Source of the DNA: Treponema sp. UBA7590
Lineage (GTDB): Bacteria > Spirochaetota > Spirochaetia > Treponematales > Treponemataceae
NCBI GenBank assembly: GCA_002478955.1
Contig: DLKK01000054.1
Span: 1 to 10,881 of the forward strand
Reading direction: 5' to 3'
DNA: 10,881 nt
Shown here: positions 5,585-10,881 of the stretch, one piece after another
How the letters are laid out: each line of letters begins with the position of its first letter
Position numbering within the stretch: the stretch's first letter is position 1
The notes under the pieces: generated by a model
Seen by the model: only the letters and a program-made list of their open reading frames with translations
Databases searched by the model: none
Told to the model about the DNA's origin: nothing
Made by a program: the position numbers and the translations under genes

Positions 5585-7699
5585 TTAAAAAACAGAAGTC
5601 TTTATGATTTTTGCATGGTTTATCCGGCTTACAGAAAAGATTTTTGTTTCTTCTGAATTATCTAGCTGCATTTTTAGCATGCTGTCGGTTGCCTGACGAA
5701 TGATTAAAAGCGGTTTTCCAAAGAATTTTTCCATTTTACCTGAATTATTTTCTGCGGGAATTAAGATTTCAAGCATGTCCGAATGATTTATTGCGTTTTC
5801 TATCAAATGGATTTTGCCGGAAAAATTCATTCCATCCGCTTCTAGAATTTCAAGCCGAACGGTTTCAGGCTTTAACTGGTCTTTTGTGAGAATTATATTT
5901 TTTTGGATTCTGTTTGTAAGACATTCTTTCTGCTGTTTTGAAAGTTCAATTGTATCAAGGTACGAAAGAAATTCTGATTTAATCTGTTCGGCTTTTTTTG
6001 AATTTTCATTTGCAGTTGTTTTTTCTTTTGTTGAATTTTCGTTTTTCAGCAAAAACTGATTTTTTCCAAGGTTTATTACAGGAAAAGATATTGATTCCGT
6101 TTCAGTTTTTGACGTTTTTACCGCGCTAAGAAGTTCAAGTCCGCTTTGTGCAATGAAATTTGCCGGTTCTTCATTCAATGGAATATTTAAAAGATAAATT
6201 CCTTCTGCAAGTTTTATGTTTATGAACGGCGCGATTTTTGGATTATTTTCGATTATGCGTTGATTTTTTTCGTCAACTTTTAAAACGTAGCCTTTATAAA
6301 GAATTGCCGCCGAGTAAGAATTTTTCCACTCCTCAATATTCATCATAAGGCTTTGCGGAAGGTGGTATGCGCTGTAATTTGAAAGAATTTCAGTTATTTT
6401 TTGAGCAGAAATTCCATTGTCAAAAGCGCGGTAAACTGATTTTTTTGAAATTTCAAATTCGCAGACTGTGTTAAAAGAAACAATGTTTAAAAATGTGGCA
6501 AGCGGCAAAAGTTCCGCAAGAGAAAGTCCTGGAAGAATCGCAATGCTTGAGCCTGCATTGATATTCAAAATTCCTTTTTTTTCTGCGGGCGGATTTTGTT
6601 TTTCGGCAAAGATTTTTCCTGGAACCACAATCGAATTTTCAGATTCATCTTTTCCGGTTTCCTGCAAAAGTCCAAGAGTAAACGCATTTTTTATAATGTC
6701 ATAAATGATTTCTTCTGAAAGGTTTTCAGACGGCTGAATTTTATGCGATTCCAAAAGTCTTGAAAAACGTGATTGCGTTGGCGATGCTGCGACATTGTTT
6801 TTTTTGTATTTTATAAGAAAAGCCGCCCTAAAAACGGAAGTTATGGAAAGTCCTGTTTCTGGAATCGAAGCGATTGTGTTCAAAAGAAGCTGCGCCTGGC
6901 TTTGCAGAGATTGACGTCCAAGTCGTGTAACAGAAGATGCTGCAATGTATGCGTATTGCTTTATTTCTTCAAGCTGCGCAAATTTTTCGAACTTTTTTAA
7001 GTCTACAGAAATGTCTTTTTCACCAAACTTTATAAGTCCAAGATTAAAAAATGAAGTGAGCATTAAACGGATGCAATCGAAATGGTTTGTGAAAATTTCA
7101 GCAAGACGTTCAGAATCCCGCTTTTTTATTTCAGTATTGTTTTTGCACATCGCAGGATTTTCAAGAATATAGGAATAAAAAGCAGCTACAAAAGATGGAG
7201 AAAGTGCAAAAGGAATATCGTAATTTTTTTCTATAAAAGTTGGTGCTGGAAAAAGAGTCTGCAAATCTGCAATTTTTAGAAGAGTCTCTTCAAGAATAGG
7301 ATTCAGCGCAATAAAGTTTTCATCCGTTTCCGAATCTTTGTACGAATAAATAATCAGCCGTTCGGTCAGATTGATTAATTCTGAATAAATATCAGAAAGA
7401 AAATATTCAGACTTAAAGAAATCGATTAATTTTTGCTGCGTGCATTTGTCAATAAACGAAATTGCGGTAATAATTTTTTTGTCAAAATCTGAAAGAAATG
7501 AGATTATCGTGTTTTTGTTTTCTTCTTTTCGGAAAATAGAACTTAGCTGTTCAATAAGCTTGTCTTTATTGTAAGGCGTATGAATTTCCCCAAGATAAAT
7601 CCGTATGATTTCAAAAAAACGCTCGTCATCCATTGTGGATAAAGTTTCTCGCCAGCGGATTATTCGTTGAGTTTTTGGATTTATTTCCTGCGTGTTCAT
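5585..7699 (-). CDS. Helicase-associated-domain protein, XPB partner, with WYL-like C-terminus
   Basis: The protein has 704 residues and no signal peptide or membrane segment. Residues about 20-350 are largely helical and may contain winged-helix folds, but I recognise no named motif there. Residues about 378-505 match the helicase-associated domain (Pfam Helicase_C_3) also found at the N-terminus of the neighbouring helicase: GISAQKITEILSNYSAYHLPQS (429-450) aligns with residues 61-82 of that protein. Residues 551-575 are a Lys/Glu/Asn-rich linker. Residues about 629-702 (HLIENAINHSDMLEILI...FSVSRINHAKII) resemble a WYL domain, a nucleic-acid or ligand sensing fold. The ATG overlaps the helicase stop as ATGA, with GGAG five bases upstream, so translation is probably coupled. 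By analogy with mycobacteria, where a protein with this domain sits beside XPB, it probably works with the helicase in DNA repair or transcription. It has no helicase motifs itself. Confidence 0.8.
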   Translation of the reverse strand: MNTQEINPKTQRIIRWRETLSTMDDERFFEIIRIYLGEIHTPYNKDKLIEQLSSIFRKEENKNTIISFLSDFDKKIITAISFIDKCTQQKLIDFFKSEYFLSDIYSELINLTERLIIYSYKDSETDENFIALNPILEETLLKIADLQTLFPAPTFIEKNYDIPFALSPSFVAAFYSYILENPAMCKNNTEIKKRDSERLAEIFTNHFDCIRLMLTSFFNLGLIKFGEKDISVDLKKFEKFAQLEEIKQYAYIAASSVTRLGRQSLQSQAQLLLNTIASIPETGLSITSVFRAAFLIKYKKNNVAASPTQSRFSRLLESHKIQPSENLSEEIIYDIIKNAFTLGLLQETGKDESENSIVVPGKIFAEKQNPPAEKKGILNINAGSSIAILPGLSLAELLPLATFLNIVSFNTVCEFEISKKSVYRAFDNGISAQKITEILSNYSAYHLPQSLMMNIEEWKNSYSAAILYKGYVLKVDEKNQRIIENNPKIAPFINIKLAEGIYLLNIPLNEEPANFIAQSGLELLSAVKTSKTETESISFPVINLGKNQFLLKNENSTKEKTTANENSKKAEQIKSEFLSYLDTIELSKQQKECLTNRIQKNIILTKDQLKPETVRLEILEADGMNFSGKIHLIENAINHSDMLEILIPAENNSGKMEKFFGKPLLIIRQATDSMLKMQLDNSEETKIFSVSRINHAKIIKTSVF

Positions 7700-9528
7700 A
7701 AAGACTCCGGAAGTTCGTTGTTCAATTCATCCAAGTCGCTTTCCTGCGTGTAGCGGATTATTCTGTAGGCATAACCTTGTTCCGCAAGAAATTTCTGGCG
7801 GTTTGAACCAAATTCTTCTTCAACAGTATTTCTTGTGATTAAAGTAAAAAATCGGCTGGTTCGTTCTTTTGGGCGAAGAATTCTGCCAAGGCGTTGGGCT
7901 TCTTCCTGCCGGCTACCAAAAGTTCCGCTTACTTGAATCGCAAGTGAAGCGTCAGGAAGATCGATTGCGAAATTAGCGACTTTTGAAACAACAAGGACGT
8001 GAAGTTTTCCTTCCCGGAAATCCTGATAAATTTTATCGCGTTCGCTGTTTGGTGTTTTTCCTGTGATTATTGGAGTTTTCAGTTCTTTTGAAAGACTTTC
8101 CAGTTGTTCAAGGTATTGTCCGATTACAAGAATTTTGTCATCTGGAAAGCGCGAGATAATTTGCTTTGTAATTTCTGTTTTTACAGGGTTTTCGCTTGCA
8201 AGCCGATGTTTTGTGCGGGCCGGAGCAACTGCGTATTCAATTTCCTGAGATTCAGGCAAATCCAGTCGGACTTCAATACATTCAGCTTTTGCAATCCAAT
8301 GGCTTTTTTCAAGTTCTTTCCATGGAACGTCGTAGCGTTTTGGACCAACAAGGCTGAAAACATAACCTTCGCAGCCGTCTTCGCGAACTAGAGTTGCGGT
8401 AAGCCCAATCCGTCGCACTGCCTGAAGTTCGGCAACTACACGAAAAACTGGTGCTGGAAGCATATGGACTTCGTCATAAATTATAAGTCCCCAGTTTCGC
8501 TGACGGAAGATTGAAAAATGTGGATAAGGTCCGTCTTTTTCTGGACGCCACGTAAGAATCTGGTAAGTTGCAACCGTTACCGGCGCAAGGGTTTTGTTTT
8601 CTCCTGTATATTCTGCGATTTGCTCAGGAGAAAGGTTCGATTTGTCCAAAAGTTCCTGAATCCACTGATGAACCGCAGAAATATTTGTTGTGATAATCAA
8701 TGTGCTTGTCTTCAGAAGATTCATTACATTCATTCCGACAATAGTCTTTCCTGCGCCGCAAGGAAGCACAACCGTGCCAAAACCAGTTCCCGGCCCACGG
8801 TTACCGACCAGCGCATTTGCGGCTTCTTCCTGGTAACTTCTGATTTGAAAAGGTTTTCCGGAACGGGTTATTTCTAGCAGATGAAAATCTAAAGGTTCGC
8901 CATTTTTAAGCTGAATTTCGTCTTTTATTGGCCACAATGATTTTAGCAAAACCTGTTTGATTGTTCCTCGGTCCGTAAGTTTTAGGCGGAAGCAGTATTT
9001 TTTTTCTTCTTCTGAAACAGAAATATTTTCCGGCACAACGGATGGATCGAATTCGCAAGGTTCAAGAATTTTTTTTGCCTGTGGATTTGCAGAAATCTCA
9101 AGGAAAATCGGACGAGAATTTGCAACAAGATAAAGATATTGTTCTTCAACAAGTTGATTTTCTTTTTTTGCAGGTGAATCATTTAGAATATCTGCGGTTT
9201 TTACCGGCACTTTGATTGTCGGGCCCGGAATAAGGCGCAGTTTTCCAAAGCGGCTTGCAGTTTCCTTTATCCAAACTTCAATTGACTGAGGAACATCGTA
9301 GCGCGAATATTTTTTCAGCACATCAATTGCATTTTCTGCAGTAAAGCCGGCGCTTGTTGCGTTCCACAAGGAAAGCGGTGTCAACCTGTAAGTGTGAAGA
9401 TGTTCCGGAGAACGTTCAAGTTCTGCAAAAGGAATAAGGTCGTTTCTACATTCCTTGGCAAGAGGAGCATGTACATCAAGCAAAAGCGTTCTGTCGCCTT
9501 GAACAATCAAAGGATTTTCTAAATTCAT
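7696..9528 (-). CDS. XPB/ERCC3-type DNA helicase
   Basis: The protein has 610 residues. Residues 5-160 are the Helicase_C_3-like N-terminal domain (LIVQGDRTLLLDV at 7-19, YRLTPLSLWNA at 47-57). The superfamily 2 motor follows: RSYQEEAA (230-237), motif I LPCGAGKT (255-262), motif II DEVH (352-355), motif III LTATL (376-380) directly followed by the XPB-specific RED triplet (382-384), and motif VI QRLGRILRPK (545-554). The DEVH box and RED motif separate XPB from RecQ- or UvrB-like enzymes. XPB is an ATP-dependent 3'-5' DNA translocase; in bacteria its role is presumed to be DNA repair, and TP0380 of T. pallidum is a known homologue. The ATG at 9528 has no clear ribosome binding site, but the protein starts as homologues do. 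It is the first gene of a two-gene operon overlapping its partner by four bases. Confidence 0.95.
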   Translation of the reverse strand: MNLENPLIVQGDRTLLLDVHAPLAKECRNDLIPFAELERSPEHLHTYRLTPLSLWNATSAGFTAENAIDVLKKYSRYDVPQSIEVWIKETASRFGKLRLIPGPTIKVPVKTADILNDSPAKKENQLVEEQYLYLVANSRPIFLEISANPQAKKILEPCEFDPSVVPENISVSEEEKKYCFRLKLTDRGTIKQVLLKSLWPIKDEIQLKNGEPLDFHLLEITRSGKPFQIRSYQEEAANALVGNRGPGTGFGTVVLPCGAGKTIVGMNVMNLLKTSTLIITTNISAVHQWIQELLDKSNLSPEQIAEYTGENKTLAPVTVATYQILTWRPEKDGPYPHFSIFRQRNWGLIIYDEVHMLPAPVFRVVAELQAVRRIGLTATLVREDGCEGYVFSLVGPKRYDVPWKELEKSHWIAKAECIEVRLDLPESQEIEYAVAPARTKHRLASENPVKTEITKQIISRFPDDKILVIGQYLEQLESLSKELKTPIITGKTPNSERDKIYQDFREGKLHVLVVSKVANFAIDLPDASLAIQVSGTFGSRQEEAQRLGRILRPKERTSRFFTLITRNTVEEEFGSNRQKFLAEQGYAYRIIRYTQESDLDELNNELPESL

Positions 9529-9564
9529 AGCAGAATATTTTACAATATAGATAAAAAAGGCTCA

Positions 9565-9570
9565 ATTATA
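9565..9570 (-). promoter_or_regulatory. Candidate -10 of the helicase operon
   Basis: On the minus strand TATAAT lies 36 bases before the helicase start. No recognisable -35 is found 16-18 bases further upstream, so this is only a candidate. Confidence 0.4.
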
Positions 9571-9621
9571 AAAAGAAGAAAAACTTGTGTTTTGGTGGGG
9601 AAGCCTATCAGACAACCACTG

Positions 9622-9731
9622 AAAAGTTACCAAGTTTTAACTAAAAACTTGGTAACTTTTTTGTAAAAAGTCGGCAACTTTTGGGTTAAAAGTCTTAGAC
9701 TTTTTAGTTAAAAGTTACTGACTTTTGAGTG
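9622..9731. repeat. Five-unit 22-base palindromic array
   Basis: Five consecutive units start at 9622, 9644, 9666, 9688 and 9710, an exact 22-base period. Each has the form AAAAGT-N5-ACTTTT-N5 (unit 1 has AGTTTT and unit 2 AAAACT). The five-base centres are TACCA, TGGTA, CGGCA, CTTAG and TACTG; the spacers are AACTA, TTGTA, GGGTT, TAGTT and GAGTG. Units 1 and 2 are also complementary to each other and give a perfect 17-base-pair stem with a five-base loop (9622-9660). The array lies between the divergent helicase operon and HU gene and ends 33 bases before the HU promoter. Possible roles are an operator array, curved DNA, or an RNA structure. Confidence 0.85.
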
Positions 9732-9763
9732 AATTATTTTTTTTAGAAATTTTAGTAAAAATA

Positions 9764-9792
9764 TTGTCGATTAAAAATTTCCTTAGTATTTT
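9764..9792 (+). promoter_or_regulatory. Candidate promoter of the HU-HIG gene
   Basis: TTGTCG (9764-9769) and TATTTT (9787-9792) are separated by 17 bases, in an AT-rich setting downstream of the palindrome array. Transcription would begin near 9800 and give a leader of about 105 bases. Confidence 0.5.
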
Positions 9793-9904
9793 AAATATGT
9801 ATTTCCGGCCGGAGATATGGAGGTCAGAGGATCTTCAAAATTATTTCGCTAGCGGAGGTGCTTTATAGAAGGTACTTCAAATTTATTTATGAGGTAATAC
9901 ACGT
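9793..9904 (+). promoter_or_regulatory. Long 5' leader of the HU-HIG gene with direct repeats
   Basis: The leader contains the palindrome TCCGGCCGGA at 9804-9813. Shine-Dalgarno-like GAGGT occurs three times, at 9820-9824, 9855-9859 and 9891-9895. The blocks between them are related: AGGATCTTCAAA at 9828 and AGGTACTTCAAA at 9870 belong to a 19-base direct repeat that matches at 16 positions. Only the third GAGGT is placed to serve the HU start at 9905. Short ORFs start at ATG 9817 (11 codons) and GTG 9858 (16 codons, its TGA overlapping the HU ATG), but neither is convincing. Confidence 0.5.
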
Positions 9905-10291
9905 ATGATGTATTCAGTTAAAAAAAGGGTAAATCCCTTGAACAGGGATGAATCCAAGTTTTATGCAACAGCAGAATATTCTGATGAAATCAACATCCGA
10001 AAATTGGCTGCTGAAATTTCAAAGAGTTGCTCGTTGCACACGGCAGATATTGTGGCAGTAATTGAAAGCTTCTTGGATAAAATTCCAGAATATCTGAAAA
10101 ATTCTAACCGCATCAGACTTGATGATTTTGCTATTCTGAAACTTTCGTTCAGTGCGAAAGGTCAAGAGGAAGAAAAGAACGTTACATCGAATGATATAAC
10201 CGATGTTCGGGTGCTTTTTCAACCTTGCAAAAAGCTTAGAGAACAACTTTCTGATGTGACCTACACAAAAAAGAAAAATGCTGCTGTTTGA
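9905..10291 (+). CDS. HU-family histone-like DNA-binding protein (HU-HIG type)
   Basis: The protein has 128 residues. The opening YSVKKRVNPLNRDESKFYATAEYSD (3-27) is the strand segment typical of the HU-HIG group (seen in Bacteroidetes and Treponema), longer than classical HU. IRKLAAEISKSCSLHTADIVAVIESFLDKI (31-60) is the helical dimerisation part, and IRLDDFAILKLSFSAKG (70-86) corresponds to the start of the DNA-binding arm region; the glycines of the classical GDLGxF turn are replaced (DDFAI). The Lys-rich tail (121-125) could add DNA contact. The expected role is a dimeric nucleoid protein that binds or bends DNA, though this branch is little studied. ATG 9905 has GAGGT nine bases upstream; ATG 9908 is a less likely alternative. 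The gene stands alone, divergent from the helicase operon and convergent with aspS. Confidence 0.88.
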   Translation: MMYSVKKRVNPLNRDESKFYATAEYSDEINIRKLAAEISKSCSLHTADIVAVIESFLDKIPEYLKNSNRIRLDDFAILKLSFSAKGQEEEKNVTSNDITDVRVLFQPCKKLREQLSDVTYTKKKNAAV

Positions 10292-10310
10292 GTAGGGTAA
10301 ATTAACATAA

Positions 10311-10400
10311 GCATTAAATATAATGCGAAGACTGCTAAAAAGTCTGGTATATAAGTAAAAATTAATGAAGTTAATTTGCGGTTGCACGCTTATCTTGCAA
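10311..10400. repeat. Cluster of four short palindromes after the HU gene
   Basis: Four inverted repeats follow one another: GCATTA-AATA-TAATGC (10311-10326), AGACT-N7-AGTCT (10329-10345), AAATTAA-TGAAG-TTAATTT (10359-10377) and TTGCA-N9-TGCAA (10382-10400). The stems are short and AT-rich, so chance occurrence is possible. No ORF or promoter of note was found in 10292-10420. Confidence 0.45.
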
Positions 10401-10421
10401 TGTGTTTAATCGAATAAGAAA

Positions 10422-10468
10422 AAAAATCCCCAACAAGCACTTGAAGTGTCTCTGTTCCGGGGATTTTT
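10422..10468 (+). terminator. Terminator of the HU-HIG gene
   Basis: AAAAATCCCC (10422-10431) pairs perfectly with GGGGATTTTT (10459-10468); an inner hairpin CACTT-G-AAGTG lies at 10438-10448. The flanking A and T tracts make it usable from both sides. Confidence 0.85.
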
Positions 10469-10472
10469 ATTT

Positions 10473-10513
10473 TAAAAAACTGTGGTCATTTCGATTTTGC
10501 TTAATGACCACAG
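10473..10513 (-). terminator. Terminator of aspS
   Basis: CTGTGGTCATT (10480-10490) and AATGACCACAG (10503-10513) form a perfect 11-base-pair stem with a 12-base loop. Read on the minus strand it starts eight bases after the aspS stop and is followed by TTTTTT before A-rich sequence, as expected for an intrinsic terminator. Confidence 0.88.
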
Positions 10514-10520
10514 ACATTTT

Positions 10521-10881
10521 TTAGTCTTTTTCAACTTCTGTGCACTTTAAATGCAGTTCATCCAACTGCTTGTCTTCTACTGCTGAAGGACATTCATCCA
10601 TCGGGCTAGCCGCCAGATTGTTCTTCGGGAAGGCGATTACTTCGTGGATGCTTTCCTCGTGGCACATGAGCATGATAAGGCGGTCGAGTCCAGGGGCGAT
10701 TCCTCCGTGCGGCGGGGCGCCGAACTTGAATGCCTGAACAAGGAAGCCGAACGCTTTTTCTGCGCGCTCGCGGCTGTAGCCTACGATTTCAAAAATCCGT
10801 TCCTGTAATGCCGGGTCGTTGATACGCATTGAGCCTGAGGCAAGTTCGTATCCGTTTAAAACAAGGTCGTAAAGGTCGCCT
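10521..10881 (-). CDS. aspS: Aspartyl-tRNA synthetase, C-terminal part
   Basis: The frame is open to the window edge (first full codon 10880-10878), so the gene is cut and 119 C-terminal residues are visible. The sequence begins GDLYDLVLNGYELASGSMRI, which matches class II AspRS just before motif 3. Motif 3 is GGIAPGLDRLIML, with the ATP-binding Arg. The following HEVIAFPKN and the ending PSAVEDKQLDELHLK are characteristic of bacterial-type AspRS. The enzyme charges tRNA-Asp with aspartate in the cytosol; whether it is discriminating or not cannot be judged from this part. The internal Met at 10829 is not the start. The short tail CTEVEKD ends at a TAA at 10521-10523, followed by a clear terminator. 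Confidence 0.96.
   Translation of the reverse strand, partial: GDLYDLVLNGYELASGSMRINDPALQERIFEIVGYSRERAEKAFGFLVQAFKFGAPPHGGIAPGLDRLIMLMCHEESIHEVIAFPKNNLAASPMDECPSAVEDKQLDELHLKCTEVEKD

Noticed and set aside
9622..9731. CRISPR array
   Set aside because: The unit is 22 bases with only 5-base variable parts, too short for CRISPR repeats and spacers, and there is no cas gene nearby.
9817..9908. Upstream short ORFs in the HU leader (ATG 9817 and GTG 9858)
   Set aside because: Both have their Shine-Dalgarno-like site too close to or overlapping the start codon, and the peptides have no recognisable feature; kept only as a remark in the leader entry.
10019..10387. A 122-codon frame antisense to the HU gene
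   Set aside because: It mirrors the HU coding sequence and the following AT-rich spacer; no start signal and no motif.
1..10881. Open frames on the strand opposite to, or in other frames of, the large genes (for example 3018-3560 minus, 1454-1813 minus, 8518-8877 plus)
   Set aside because: They lie within well-supported genes, have no recognisable domain and no ribosome binding site, and show Lys/Phe/Ser-rich composition typical of out-of-frame translation.

Overview
The window looks like a chromosomal segment of a spirochaete, most likely a host-associated Treponema. The base composition is AT-leaning and the codons are A/T-ending. The gene content includes an XPB/ERCC3-type helicase paired with a helicase-associated-domain protein (an XPB homologue is known from T. 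pallidum) and an HU-HIG type histone-like protein. The species cannot be named from the sequence alone. No phage, insertion sequence, CRISPR array or toxin-antitoxin pair was seen.

Layout, left to right. Bases 1-508 hold the end of a GlnQ/HisP-type amino-acid ABC transporter ATPase and its terminator. Bases 509-622 are a spacer with three short palindromes. Bases 623-2483 are a two-gene plus-strand unit: a cytidylate-kinase-like P-loop protein and an iron-type, butanol-dehydrogenase-like alcohol dehydrogenase. Bases 2484-2696 are a structured spacer with a long inverted repeat, a 23-codon leader ORF and a terminator just before the next gene. Bases 2697-5336 encode one 879-residue protein that joins the C-terminal half of the carbamoyl-phosphate synthase large subunit (CarB) to a diaminopimelate epimerase (DapF) domain. 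Bases 5369-5517 are a compact tRNA-Glu(TTC) gene with its own promoter and terminator.

Bases 5585-9528 are a minus-strand operon whose genes overlap by 4 bases (ATGA): the XPB-type helicase is upstream and a 704-residue partner follows. The partner carries a second copy of the helicase's N-terminal domain and a WYL-like C-terminus. Bases 9529-9904 are a divergent intergenic region with a regular 22-base array of palindromes, a promoter, and a repeated leader in front of the HU-HIG gene (9905-10291). Bases 10292-10520 are a spacer with small palindromes and two convergent terminators, followed by the C-terminal part of minus-strand aspS (10521-10881), cut by the window end.

Most of the genes are housekeeping genes that happen to be neighbours. 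The main points of interest are three: the CarB(C-half)-DapF fusion, whose DapF part has Ala where the first catalytic Cys should be; the helically phased palindrome array between the helicase operon and the HU gene; and the helicase/partner pair with a shared domain.
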